The position numbers and the translations under genes were made by a program. 54,585 nucleotides of DNA from Desulfovibrionales bacterium. Lineage in GTDB: Bacteria > Desulfobacterota > Desulfovibrionia > Desulfovibrionales > Desulfomicrobiaceae. This document shows, one piece after another, positions 19,532-28,484 of the stretch. The notes below the pieces were generated by a model. It did no database searches and was not told where the DNA came from. It saw nothing but the letters and a program-made list of their open reading frames with translations. The stretch's first letter is position 1; each line of letters starts with the position of its first letter. The stretch spans positions 1 to 54,585 of the forward strand of contig JAAYCS010000061.1 in assembly GCA_012729655.1 (NCBI GenBank), written 5' to 3'.

Positions 19532-20886
19532 GCCCAGTTCCTCTCCAGAAAAGAATAGTAGTTTTCCATTTTACAGCTTCTCGATCCCTTGAAAAGCATC
19601 ACTCCGGCTTCCTGGCGTTGGGACTGCAACGCCTGCAGCACTTCCTCAGCGCTCTGCACCGCCATAAAGCGACCTTTGAACTCTTTCAGCCCGGCGGCCA
19701 CGTCCGCTGCATGCTGGCCGTGAAAAAAGACGTGGCTGGCCCCGGACCTTGCGATACGCTCTCCCAGTTCCCGGTGCGCGCGAGCTGCGTCCTCCCCAAG
19801 CTCACGCATGTCCGCCAGGACCAGCACCAGTCGCTTGCCCTTGGCCAGATCTTCCGCCTCGGCGATGGAACGGGCCATGGACACGGGATTGGCATTGTAG
19901 GTGTCGTCGATCAGCGTCCAGGAGCCGATACGGGTCTGCACAAAACGCTGCGCTACCGGGGCATACCCATTGAGACCCGCCTCGATGTCGCTGACGGTCA
20001 TGCCCAGTTCCATGGCCATGGCTGCTACTGCGGCCACATTCTCAGCCACGTGCACGCTGGCCGGAACATGGACCGAGTTCTTCCGCCCTTGGGCCTGCAG
20101 GGCGTACACAAAGCCCTGCTGCGTTTGTTCGCGTCCCAGACAGACGTAGTCGGCCGTATTGCTCCGTGCGGAAAAGCTGACCCGGCGCAGATTTCGCTTG
20201 TTTCCTTCTGCGACCAGGAGGGGATAATCGGCGCTGATGCAGGCAAATCCACCGGGGCGGACATGATCCAGCAGGATGCTCTTTTCCCGGGCAACGCCAG
20301 CCAAACTGCCCAGTCCTTCCAGATGACACGGTCCGATATTGACCACCAGGGCCGCGTCCGGGGCCAGGATGTATCCCAGTTCGTCCATGTCCCCCGGCCT
20401 GCTGACACCCAATTCCAGAACCCAGAAATCCTCGTCTCCACACATCTCCAGAATGGACAGGGGCAGGCCGACCTGGTTGTTCAGATTGCGGAAGTTTTTG
20501 GCCGTTTTGCCGGCCTTGGACAGCACGTGCGCCAGCATCTCCTTGGCCGTGGTCTTGCCTGCCGAGCCCGTCACTCCGACGACCCTGGCCCTGCTCCTCT
20601 CCCGCCACATCCTGGCCAAACGACCCAGGGCCAATGTCGTATCCCTGACCAGCAGCACCGGCACGGCCAGATCCAGCGGGGTGCTGGCCACAACTGCACA
20701 GGCCCCCCCGGCCACTGCCTGGGCGGCGAATTCATGTCCGTCCAGCCGCTGTCCCACGATGCAGAAAAACAGGTCGCCCTTCTGCACGGCCCGGCTGTCG
20801 ATGCAAACCCGGGTCACTTCCATTTCCCGGTTGTCATCCACACTGGCGCCAATGGCACTGGCGGCGTCATGCAGGGTCATGATCAT
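19528..20886 (-). CDS. murF: UDP-MurNAc-tripeptide--D-Ala-D-Ala ligase MurF
   Basis: 452 residues. MurF adds D-Ala-D-Ala to complete the pentapeptide. The ATP P-loop is [14 protein letters not shown], followed by [16 protein letters not shown] and [14 protein letters not shown]. The adenine-region motif is [13 protein letters not shown]. The start at 20886 is fixed by the ATGA overlap with the murE stop; a second in-frame ATG lies 6 nt on. No ddl gene for D-Ala-D-Ala synthesis is in this operon. Confidence 0.95.
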   Translation of the reverse strand: MIMTLHDAASAIGASVDDNREMEVTRVCIDSRAVQKGDLFFCIVGQRLDGHEFAAQAVAGGACAVVASTPLDLAVPVLLVRDTTLALGRLARMWRERSRARVVGVTGSAGKTTAKEMLAHVLSKAGKTAKNFRNLNNQVGLPLSILEMCGDEDFWVLELGVSRPGDMDELGYILAPDAALVVNIGPCHLEGLGSLAGVAREKSILLDHVRPGGFACISADYPLLVAEGNKRNLRRVSFSARSNTADYVCLGREQTQQGFVYALQAQGRKNSVHVPASVHVAENVAAVAAMAMELGMTVSDIEAGLNGYAPVAQRFVQTRIGSWTLIDDTYNANPVSMARSIAEAEDLAKGKRLVLVLADMRELGEDAARAHRELGERIARSGASHVFFHGQHAADVAAGLKEFKGRFMAVQSAEEVLQALQSQRQEAGVMLFKGSRSCKMENYYSFLERNWA

Positions 20887-22304
20887 TGCAGGTACTCCCG
20901 TACCACCTCAAAATCGGAAAAATGACACTTCTGGGTTCCGATGATCTGGTAGTCCTCATGGCCTTTGCCGGCGATCAGCAGGGCGTCCCCGGGCTGCATG
21001 CACTCGATGGCCAAACCGATGGCCTTGCGCCGGTCCACCTCCCGGATCAGACGCCGGACCGAGGCCAGACCCGGCTGGACCTGGTCCAGGATGGATTCCG
21101 GATTCTCGGTGCGTGGATTGTCCGAGGTCAGCACAGCCACATCGGCATGGCGGGCCACTGCCTGCCCCATCAGAGGGCGCTTGCTCGCATCCCTGTCCCC
21201 CCCGCAGCCAAAAACAGTGATCAGTCGGGAGAATCCCATGGTTTTGAGGGCCATGGACACTTTCTCCAATGCGTCAGGGGTGTGCGCATAATCGATGAAA
21301 ATATCCAGACCGCGTGCGTTGGGTACCCGTTCCAGGCGGCCAGGTGCGCCAGCGGCCTCGGCCAGACAGGCCAATCGCCCGGGGTCAAGGCCCAGAAGAA
21401 GTCCAGCACCCTGGCAGGCGAGCAGGTTGTAGGCATTGTGACGGCCCACCAGTCTGGTACGCAGTTCCCATGTCCGCCCTTCCCAGCTCATGCCGAGATG
21501 CATACCCCACGTGCCAGCGGACAGGATCTGCCCATGCAGTTGAGCATCTGACGTCTCAATCCCGTACCCGACGAGATCAGGCCGACCTCGACGCAGTCTG
21601 CTTCCAAAACTGTCATCCATGTTGACCACGCCCCTGGCGCACTGCTGGTCCTCGCCCCAGAAAAGACGGGCCTTGGCCGCGAAGTAGGACTCCATGTCCC
21701 TGTGATAGTCCAGGTGATCCTGGGTCAGGTTTGAAAAAACACCGACCTCCACAGGCAACCCCGCAATACGGTCCTGGTCCAGGGCATGGGAGGAGATTTC
21801 CATGACCAGATATTCGACCCCGTCCCGGCTCATGCGCCCAACCAATTCGTGCAAAGCCAGGCAGTCAGGGGTGGTCATGGAGGAAGCATACTCCTTCCCG
21901 GCCCACGCGTACCTGACCGTGCCGATCAGACCTGTGGAGAAACCGTTTGCGCTCAAAAGGTGATGGAGCAAATGGGCAGTGGTGGTTTTACCGTTGGTTC
22001 CGGTCACTCCGATGATCTTGGGCAGACGCGCCTCGGTGCCGAATGCGGCCAGACACAAACGGCCCAGGGTCTTGGCCGGATCATCCACGCTGAGGAAATC
22101 AACGCCTCTCCTGGGCGTGACGGCGGCGCCATGCCCATGTATGACAACAGAGGCACCACGGTTCACGGCCTCATCGATGAAATATGCCCCGTCCACCCTG
22201 GTTCCGGCCAAAGCCACAAACACATCCCCGGGCTGCACCTTTCCTGAATGGGTGCGCAGCCCGGTCTTGTTTCTGAGTTTGTCCAGAACCGTCTCGAGGT
22301 TCAT
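20883..22304 (-). CDS. murE: UDP-MurNAc-L-Ala-D-Glu--meso-diaminopimelate ligase MurE
   Basis: 473 residues from ATG 22304, preceded by GGGAAGG; the longer frame overlaps ftsI and is not conserved. The P-loop is [14 protein letters not shown]. The substrate-specifying motif is TSDNPRTENP; DNPR is the form found in enzymes that add meso-diaminopimelate, so the peptidoglycan is expected to be of the Gram-negative DAP type. The C-terminal GKGHEDYQI is also conserved. It is coupled to murF by an ATGA overlap. Confidence 0.95.
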   Translation of the reverse strand: MNLETVLDKLRNKTGLRTHSGKVQPGDVFVALAGTRVDGAYFIDEAVNRGASVVIHGHGAAVTPRRGVDFLSVDDPAKTLGRLCLAAFGTEARLPKIIGVTGTNGKTTTAHLLHHLLSANGFSTGLIGTVRYAWAGKEYASSMTTPDCLALHELVGRMSRDGVEYLVMEISSHALDQDRIAGLPVEVGVFSNLTQDHLDYHRDMESYFAAKARLFWGEDQQCARGVVNMDDSFGSRLRRGRPDLVGYGIETSDAQLHGQILSAGTWGMHLGMSWEGRTWELRTRLVGRHNAYNLLACQGAGLLLGLDPGRLACLAEAAGAPGRLERVPNARGLDIFIDYAHTPDALEKVSMALKTMGFSRLITVFGCGGDRDASKRPLMGQAVARHADVAVLTSDNPRTENPESILDQVQPGLASVRRLIREVDRRKAIGLAIECMQPGDALLIAGKGHEDYQIIGTQKCHFSDFEVVREYLQ

Positions 22305-22315
22305 CGCGGCCTTCC

Positions 22316-24250
22316 CTATCCCGGCTGATGTCCCAGCCAAAGCTGACATTTTTTGTCCGATGGCCACTTCTCGCCGGGAAGCGGCTTCTGCTTATCGACG
22401 AGAACGCCCTGCCCGCTGACCGTGGGTACGATGCCGTGGGCAACAAGCATTTCCAAGGCCTTGCGGACAGTGATGCCCTGGAGGTTGGGCATGCTGTCCT
22501 GATCTACAGGAATGGCATCCTCCCTGTGCACTGAAGCCGTGAAACGTTCCGCAGCCGGCTGCGAAGCATGCTTCGTATCCGTCGGTTCGGCCAGCATCCC
22601 GGTGGAGGTCAGAAGCTGTACACCGACATTGCGCACTTCCGGAGCCACCAGGACCCCGCCGTAATGCCCGGCCTGGGGTTCGTCGACCATCATGCAGACC
22701 AGATAGCGGGGCTTGTCCGCCGGAAAGATGGCGAAAAACGAGGCCACGTAATCCCTGCCGTAGCCTCCGGTGGGACTTGCCTTCTGGGCCGTGCCGGTTT
22801 TTCCTGCCACGCGGACTCCCTCGATGCGGGATCTGGTGCCAGTGCCGTCCTCCTGGACCACCTCTTCAAGCATGGCCATGACCTTGGCTGCCACATCCGG
22901 ATCAAAGACCCGCTTCCCTTCCACCGGCCGTTCCGGTTCATACACCAGGCGAAGGGGCAGACGCACACCCTGGTTGGCGATGCACAGATACGCCTCGGCC
23001 ATCTGCAGCATGGTCACGCCCAACCCCTGGCCAAAGGCCATGTTGGCCAGATCGACCTGCGTCCATTGCCTGGCCGGCCGCAACAGTCCGGCCGATTCTC
23101 CGGGCAGGGGCAAGCCCACCGGGCGGGAGAACCCGATCTCTTCCAGATGGTGGCTGTATTTGGCGGCCCCCAGAGCCAGGCCTATCTTGGCCGCCCCGAT
23201 ATTGCTCGAATAGCGGATAATCTTGTTGACGCTGAGCTTTTCGTACTTGTGCGTGTCCTTGATCCTGCGGCCAGCAACCTGCCATTTCCCATTTTCGCAA
23301 TAAAACTCTGTTAACGGGGTACAAACCTTTTCCTGCAGGGCCGCAGCGACCATGATGGGTTTCATGGTCGATCCCGGTTCGAAAATATCCACGGCCAAAC
23401 GGTTCTTCCACTCCCCGCTTGTCTTCTTGACCGAGTTGGGGTTGAACAGCGGGTAGTTCGCCCAGCCCAAAATTTCGCCCGTGGTCACGTCCACCACCAG
23501 CCCCATGCCGTACTTGGCCTTGGCGTTCATCACGCTCCGGGCCAAGGCTTCCTCTGTGGCCAGCTGAACCTGGCTGTCGATGGTCAGACGCAGGTTCTGG
23601 CCGTCAAAACTGGTTCTGTCCCCCGCCTCGGGCGACGAAAGCCTGTTGCCCGCGGCGTCCTTCTGCACTGTGTACTTGGCGGAAGAGGGGGCCAGCAGCT
23701 CATTGAAACTCTTCTCCACGCCTTCGATGCCTTGCCCATCGACATTGACAAAGCCGAGCAGCTGTCCGGCCATGTGCCCCTGAGGGTATTGACGTGAATG
23801 TTCGGCCTCCAGATGCACCCCGGGAAGCATTTCCTCCCGGATGGCGGTCGCCTGCGCGTCGCTGATCTTCCGCGCGACCCATACGAATCGCTTTTTATCC
23901 CCCAGCATGCGGCTGATGTTGCGCGGGTTGATGCCCAGAATCCTGCCCAGGCGCTGCGAAACGGTCCATGGATCAATCACCTCGTGGGGTCGCACAGAAA
24001 CGGACTGCGTGGTGATGGACTTGGCCAGAAGCAGCCCGTTGCGATCAAATATTTCTCCACGTTTTCCGGAAACAGTTTCTGAGGCCCAGTACTGACGGTT
24101 GGCCATTCTCGCGTATTCAGGACCCTTGACCACCTGCACGAAGTATGCACGGGCCCACAGACCCAAGAGGGCCAGACCAAACACGACCCCGGCGAAAATG
24201 ATTTTGCCGCGGCTCCGGTCTTTGGGTGGTTTGTTTCCGCTTTTGGTCAC
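22316..24250 (-). CDS. ftsI: Septal peptidoglycan transpeptidase FtsI/PBP with C-terminal PASTA domain
   Basis: 644 residues from GTG 24250. A basic start (KPPKDRSRGK) leads into one membrane anchor near residues 17-36. The pedestal domain begins RGEIFDRNGLLLAKS. The transpeptidase domain has all three catalytic motifs: EPGSTMKP (SxxK), RYSSNIG (SxN) and AGKTGTAQ (KTG). The last 60 residues (SMPNLQGITVRKALEMLVAHGI onwards) form one PASTA domain, a fold that binds peptidoglycan. That domain is typical of Gram-positive PBPs such as SpoVD but also occurs in some delta-proteobacteria. FtsI cross-links septal peptidoglycan with FtsW. Confidence 0.93.
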   Translation of the reverse strand: MTKSGNKPPKDRSRGKIIFAGVVFGLALLGLWARAYFVQVVKGPEYARMANRQYWASETVSGKRGEIFDRNGLLLAKSITTQSVSVRPHEVIDPWTVSQRLGRILGINPRNISRMLGDKKRFVWVARKISDAQATAIREEMLPGVHLEAEHSRQYPQGHMAGQLLGFVNVDGQGIEGVEKSFNELLAPSSAKYTVQKDAAGNRLSSPEAGDRTSFDGQNLRLTIDSQVQLATEEALARSVMNAKAKYGMGLVVDVTTGEILGWANYPLFNPNSVKKTSGEWKNRLAVDIFEPGSTMKPIMVAAALQEKVCTPLTEFYCENGKWQVAGRRIKDTHKYEKLSVNKIIRYSSNIGAAKIGLALGAAKYSHHLEEIGFSRPVGLPLPGESAGLLRPARQWTQVDLANMAFGQGLGVTMLQMAEAYLCIANQGVRLPLRLVYEPERPVEGKRVFDPDVAAKVMAMLEEVVQEDGTGTRSRIEGVRVAGKTGTAQKASPTGGYGRDYVASFFAIFPADKPRYLVCMMVDEPQAGHYGGVLVAPEVRNVGVQLLTSTGMLAEPTDTKHASQPAAERFTASVHREDAIPVDQDSMPNLQGITVRKALEMLVAHGIVPTVSGQGVLVDKQKPLPGEKWPSDKKCQLWLGHQPG

Positions 24251-24266
24251 GATTCAGCTCTGCCCG

Positions 24267-24539
24267 TCATTCCAAGGTCCTGATCTGATCCCTGCGGGGA
24301 GGCTTCAGGCCCGCCATTTCCGCCCGTACCCTCAGGGTCGCAGGTGCCAGAAGATAGTGGCGCTCCACCTGAAGCTTGGAGTTCTGCTCCTGCTTTTCCT
24401 GCAGCTCTCTCTCCAGGCTTTTCAGTTCGTAGGCCAGATCCACGCGCTCAATGTTCACCCAGACCAGGCCAAGCCCCAGGGCGATGGTCACCAGAAACAT
24501 CAACCCCACGCTCCAGAAACCCGATCTGCTCCCGCTCAT
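24267..24539 (-). CDS. ftsL: Cell division protein FtsL-like
   Basis: A 90-residue bitopic protein. One membrane segment (FWSVGLMFLVTIALGLGLVWVNI) is followed by a coiled coil (LAYELKSLERELQEKQEQNSKLQVER). This is the FtsL architecture; FtsL proteins are poorly conserved, so the call rests on topology, size and position between rsmH and ftsI. FtsL forms a complex with FtsB and FtsQ that activates FtsWI. The start overlaps the rsmH stop (ATGA at 24536-24539). Confidence 0.85.
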   Translation of the reverse strand: MSGSRSGFWSVGLMFLVTIALGLGLVWVNIERVDLAYELKSLERELQEKQEQNSKLQVERHYLLAPATLRVRAEMAGLKPPRRDQIRTLE

Positions 24540-25498
24540 GTATTCCCCCCGGACACGCGCTCGGCCACACGCAGCTTGGCACTCCTGCTCCGGCTGTTGG
24601 CCCGCATTTCCTCTTCTGTCGGAACCAGGGGTTTGCGCACCAGCAGATTCAGTCTCTTCTTATGCCCGCACTGGCAGACAGGGAATTCGCGGGGACAAAG
24701 ACATCCGGAGCTTTCCTTGCGAAAAGCCTGCTTCACGATGCGGTCCTCCAGAGAATGAAAGGAAATGATGGCAAGGCGCGCTCCGGGTCGAAGGACATCG
24801 ATGACCCGGTCCAGAAAAATTTCGATCTGCTCCAACTCGTGGTTGACCTCGATGCGCAGCGCCTGGAACGTCTTGGTCGCCGGATGGTTCCGGGCCAGAG
24901 CCCGCCTCTTGGCAGGGTAGGCTGCGGCGACGATGCGGGCCAGCTCCTGGGTGGTTTCGATTCTCCGCTCTTGACGGGAGGAGACGATGGCCCGGGCAAT
25001 ACGTCCGGCCATGGGCTCCTCCCCGTACTCCCAGATAACCTTGCGGAGCCGCTCGTAGGAGGCGGAGTTGACGACGTTCGAGGCCGGCTCCCCGCCTGAA
25101 CCGGCATCCATGCGCATGTCAAGGGGTCCCTCATGCAGGAATGAGAAGCCCCGCTCAGGGTTGTCCAACTGCAGCGAAGACACTCCCAGGTCGGCAATGA
25201 CCCCGTCCACAAGATCCCAGCCGGCATCGGCCAGGGCCGATTCAAAAAACTGAAAGGAGCTATGCGCGGTGATCACCCGGTCTCCATAGGAAGCCAGCCT
25301 GGCCCGAGCCTTTTCCAGGGCCTGCCGGTCCCGGTCCAGTCCAAGAAGATACGCCTGTCCGCCCGTCAACTCCATGAGCCTTGCTGCGTGGCCGCCAAGA
25401 CCGAGAGTGACGTCCAGATAGCGGCCTCCAGCCCTTGGCTCGATCCATTCCATCACTTCGTGGAGCATGACTGGCTGGTGATCGGAGTGCATGTCCAT
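24536..25498 (-). CDS. rsmH: 16S rRNA (cytosine-1402-N4)-methyltransferase RsmH
   Basis: 320 residues. RsmH (MraW) methylates C1402 in the 16S rRNA decoding centre using S-adenosylmethionine. HQPVMLHEVMEWI is the conserved N-terminus. YLDVTLGLGGHAARLM is the SAM-binding motif I. GVIADLGVSSLQLDNPERGFSF and PLDMRMD follow, and the C-terminal part has IISFHSLEDRIVKQAF. Starts at 25498 (MDMHSD) or 25492 are both possible. It begins 8 bp after the mraZ stop. Confidence 0.95.
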   Translation of the reverse strand: MDMHSDHQPVMLHEVMEWIEPRAGGRYLDVTLGLGGHAARLMELTGGQAYLLGLDRDRQALEKARARLASYGDRVITAHSSFQFFESALADAGWDLVDGVIADLGVSSLQLDNPERGFSFLHEGPLDMRMDAGSGGEPASNVVNSASYERLRKVIWEYGEEPMAGRIARAIVSSRQERRIETTQELARIVAAAYPAKRRALARNHPATKTFQALRIEVNHELEQIEIFLDRVIDVLRPGARLAIISFHSLEDRIVKQAFRKESSGCLCPREFPVCQCGHKKRLNLLVRKPLVPTEEEMRANSRSRSAKLRVAERVSGGNT

Positions 25499-25506
25499 GC
25501 CCCCGA

Positions 25507-25962
25507 TCAGAACCGCAACTCAAAGCCGTTGCCCGCCAGATCATCCATGACCTGGTCGAAATTTTCCTGCATGGCCTTGCGCTGGGCCTCGAACCGCTCC
25601 TGATCCCAGATCTCGAACTTGCGGCCGACCCCGGCCAGAACTATGTCCTTCTGCAGCCCTGCATAGCTGCGCAGATGAGGTGGAATGAGCACCCGCCCCT
25701 GCCTGTCCAGGGTCACCTCCACTGCACCGGAAATGAAAAATCGATGAAAATCGCGCACACGCCGGTCGGCCATGTTCAGGCGGGAAAAATTCTGCTCTAT
25801 GACTTCCCATTCAGGCAGAGGATAGGCCGCAACACAGTCGTCGAAATTGGTCAGCACGAGCTTCCCTTCGGCCGACTGGGCAAAAACCTCGTCTCGGAAT
25901 TCAGGCGGAAGCATGAGCCTCCCCTTGGGATCCTGTGAACGCTGTGAATGCCCTCGAAACAT
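25507..25962 (-). CDS. mraZ: Transcriptional regulator MraZ
   Basis: 151 residues from ATG 25962. The open frame extends upstream to 26034, but that part runs through the promoter and operator. MraZ is a double AbrB-like (swapped-hairpin) DNA-binding protein. The two SpoVT-AbrB repeats are recognisable as DPKGRLMLPPEFRDEV and DRQGRVLIPPHLRSYA, each with the D-x-K/Q-GR signature. MraZ forms ring oligomers and represses its own dcw operon by binding tandem TGGGN-type boxes. Exactly such boxes lie 19 bp upstream of the start. Confidence 0.95.
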   Translation of the reverse strand: MFRGHSQRSQDPKGRLMLPPEFRDEVFAQSAEGKLVLTNFDDCVAAYPLPEWEVIEQNFSRLNMADRRVRDFHRFFISGAVEVTLDRQGRVLIPPHLRSYAGLQKDIVLAGVGRKFEIWDQERFEAQRKAMQENFDQVMDDLAGNGFELRF

Positions 25963-25980
25963 CGCTATCGCACCGCCTCT

Positions 25981-26015
25981 TCCACTATTTACCACTTTTT
26001 CCCACTTATACTCAC
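25981..26015 (-). promoter_or_regulatory. MraZ operator: four boxes at 10-bp spacing
   Basis: On the minus strand four 5-mers occur at exact 10-bp intervals: GTGAG (26015-26011), GTGGG (26005-26001), GTGGT (25995-25991) and GTGGA (25985-25981). Five-base AT-rich spacers separate them. Known MraZ sites are direct TGGGN-type repeats with 5-nt spacers, so one MraZ subunit per helical turn fits. The boxes overlap the -10 and transcription start region of the promoter, which implies autorepression. Confidence 0.82.
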
Positions 26016-26034
26016 CTTCCCGCCGGCGAGTCAA
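26005..26034 (-). promoter_or_regulatory. dcw operon promoter (sigma-70 type)
   Basis: On the minus strand TTGACT (26034-26029) and TATAAG (26010-26005) are separated by 18 bp. Transcription would start near 25998, leaving a leader of about 35 nt before mraZ. The -10 lies between the first and second MraZ boxes. Confidence 0.75.
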
Positions 26035-26510
26035 GCCAATCCTCCACTTTTCGGCTTTTGCGCAGGAAAAAAATTACATTTCTTCCCCCATGGAGCAGCC
26101 CGCCCCTCACCACTATCCAAGCATTCCAGCCGGACAGTTCTGTGCACAGGCAAAAGATGCTTCCTGCCTGGCAGAACAGAAAAACCGTACGCCCTTGCTC
26201 GAAAACCGCGAAATCCTGTTGCAGATCAACGTCCTTTTAGAACAAAATTCGCCTGGACCCGCTCAATTCCTTGACTCCCTATGTCGAGAGGCATATCCAC
26301 TGGTCTGGATTTGAGATCATGCTGGACGCGCTTTCATGACTACGTAATGCATGTCTTGTAATTCATCTTGAAAATATAAAAGATCATTAAAAAATAAAAA
26401 CTGCGTAGTAATTTGCATAAATAATATGCAGTATATTTAATTATTGACGTATTTATCGCCTAGAAAATTCATTATAACTGAAAAAATATATCATCGCATC
26501 CAGTTTTGCT
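26035..26510. other. 476-bp intergenic region, AT-rich towards the Hyf-like operon
   Basis: No gene supported. A short plus-strand frame at 26090-26314 has no ribosome site and no recognisable family. The last 180 bp (from about 26330) is much richer in A+T than the surrounding DNA. It includes an inverted repeat TGCATA-N5-TATGCA at 26414-26430 and a TTGACG at about 26442-26447. This is the likely promoter and regulator-binding zone for the divergent operon at 26511. Confidence 0.5.
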
Positions 26511-28454
26511 ATGGATATTTCCTTGTTACTCTTATGCTCTTTGATCGGAATGCTTGGCGGTATGGCAAGCATGTCCTTTCCCCGATGGTGGGCTGCATGT
26601 ACCTTGACTGGTGCAATCACGGCTTTTCTGGCAGGAACCATTGTGCTGACCGGCCAGCCCGGATGGTCCTGGAAGAGCGATTTCCTCCTGGGAGGAACCC
26701 CTCTTACCCTGCTCCTCGATGCCGTCAGCGCCTTTTTTCTGGTTCTCCTTTCCACCGTAGCCGCAGCAGGTTCCATCTACGCCATCAGGTACTGGCCCGA
26801 CTCGACCCATCCCCGTACCGCCCCATCCGGCCGCCTGTGGTGGAACGCCATGATTACAGGCATGGGCCTCGTCCTGACTGCCGCCAATGGACTGCACTTC
26901 CTCCTTGGATGGGAACTCTTTGCGGTCAGCGCCTATTTTCTGGTCAGTCTGGAGCGAGGCAATCCCCAAGTCCGTGCAGCCGGCTGGCTGTACCTGGCCG
27001 CATCCCATGTGGGTACCCTGGCCCTCTTCGCTTTTTTCGCATCTCTGGCCGCGCAAACAGGAAGCTGGGAATTGGGACCCATGCGGGACAATGTGGAACT
27101 CGCCCCCCTTTTCTGGCTGGCATTCCTCGGTTTCGGCATCAAGGCCGGCGTGTTCCCCCTGCACGTCTGGCTGCCATCGGCCCATGCAAACGCTCCGAGC
27201 CATGTCTCCGCACTGCTTTCGGGCGTGGCACTCAAGATCGGTATCTACGGGCTGGTTCGTTTCAGTGGCTGGCTCCCGACGCCCCCAGGCGCGGGCTGGG
27301 TCATGGCTGGACTGGGATGCACGAGCGCCGTGCTCGGCGTGGCCTTCGCCCTGGGACAGCACGACCTCAAAAGGCTCCTGGCCTACCACAGCGTGGAAAA
27401 CATCGGCATCATTCTGATGGGCCTGGGATTTGCGACCGTGGCCCTGGAGCGGGACACGCCGTACTGGGGCACCCTGGCCCTGGCTGGAGGATTGCTGCAC
27501 GTATGGAACCATGGCCTGTTCAAGTCGCTGCTGTTCTTTGGTGCCGGGGCCGTGCTGCATGCCACAGGAACGCGCCAAATGAGCCGGCTGGGTGGCCTGT
27601 GGCGGCACATGCCGTGGACCGCCGCCCTGTTCACCCTCGGTTCCGTGGCCATCAGCGGACTACCGCCCCTGAATGGTTTCGTCAGCGAATGGCTGATCTA
27701 CTCCGGACTCCTTTTGGCAGGCATGGAATGGAACGATGTGGCCATGGCTGTCATTCCGGCCGCAGTGCTTCTGGCCGTGACCGGAGCTTTGGCCCTGGCC
27801 TGTTTCACCAAGGTCTGCGGAGTGGTGTTCCTTGGTGCGCCCCGTTCTGCGCCAGCCGAACGCGCCCACGAATGCGGCTGGGGCATGCGCGGGGCCATGC
27901 TGATGCTGGCTGCCGGATGTACGCTCATCGGCCTCTTCCCGGCCATGTTCTGGCAGGTTCTCTCCCGCGTGGCCAAGGATTGGTCCGCTGTGGACATGTC
28001 CAGCCGCGCCCCGGATGCACTGTACACCCTCGGCTTGACCCATGTGGCCCTGGCTGTCCTGGGACTGGCGGCCGGGGTTGGCACGATATGGTTCCTGCGC
28101 AACCGGGTGCGCAGATCCGTGACCTGGGATTGCGGCTTCTCCGCTCCCTCTGCCCGCATGCAGTACACGGCGGGCTCCTTCGCGGGCATCATCAACGAGT
28201 GGTTTGCCTGGATTCTGCGACCCACGGTGCATGAAATCCGGCCCACAACCTTTTTTCCATCCGCGGCCCAGTGTGCGTCCCACACTCCGGAAACAGTGCT
28301 TGAACATGTGGTCGAACCCGTTGGGCATAAGATTCTGCGCTTGGCGGACAAGGCCAGCGGCTTTCAGCATGGCCGGGTCCAATCCTACATCTTCTACCTG
28401 TGCGTCGCCATCCTGGTTCTGTCTGCAGCGGCAATCCTGAGTGGCAGGTCATAG
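26511..28454 (+). CDS. HyfB/NuoL-like antiporter subunit, first copy
   Basis: A 647-residue polytopic membrane protein of the proton-translocating NADH dehydrogenase/hydrogenase-4 subunit B family. Conserved channel features are GWELFAVSAYFL (glutamate in a membrane helix), FGIKAGVFPLHVWLPSAHANAPSHVSALLSGVALK (two lysines) and LLAYHSVENIGII. The C-terminal RRSVTWDCGF is typical of HyfB. It is the first gene of an eight-gene operon and is closely similar over its whole length to the second copy at 29168. No Shine-Dalgarno is visible before the ATG. The start is supported by alignment of its N-terminus with the second copy. Probable role: H+ or Na+ translocation. Confidence 0.88.
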   Translation: MDISLLLLCSLIGMLGGMASMSFPRWWAACTLTGAITAFLAGTIVLTGQPGWSWKSDFLLGGTPLTLLLDAVSAFFLVLLSTVAAAGSIYAIRYWPDSTHPRTAPSGRLWWNAMITGMGLVLTAANGLHFLLGWELFAVSAYFLVSLERGNPQVRAAGWLYLAASHVGTLALFAFFASLAAQTGSWELGPMRDNVELAPLFWLAFLGFGIKAGVFPLHVWLPSAHANAPSHVSALLSGVALKIGIYGLVRFSGWLPTPPGAGWVMAGLGCTSAVLGVAFALGQHDLKRLLAYHSVENIGIILMGLGFATVALERDTPYWGTLALAGGLLHVWNHGLFKSLLFFGAGAVLHATGTRQMSRLGGLWRHMPWTAALFTLGSVAISGLPPLNGFVSEWLIYSGLLLAGMEWNDVAMAVIPAAVLLAVTGALALACFTKVCGVVFLGAPRSAPAERAHECGWGMRGAMLMLAAGCTLIGLFPAMFWQVLSRVAKDWSAVDMSSRAPDALYTLGLTHVALAVLGLAAGVGTIWFLRNRVRRSVTWDCGFSAPSARMQYTAGSFAGIINEWFAWILRPTVHEIRPTTFFPSAAQCASHTPETVLEHVVEPVGHKILRLADKASGFQHGRVQSYIFYLCVAILVLSAAAILSGRS

Positions 28455-28484
28455 TTTCGGAAACACTCAAATCTCACTCACATC

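Noticed and set aside
26090-26314. A 74-codon plus-strand frame (MEQPAPHHYPSI...) between mraZ and the Hyf-like operon
   Set aside because: No ribosome site, no recognisable domain, and it lies in a divergent regulatory region.
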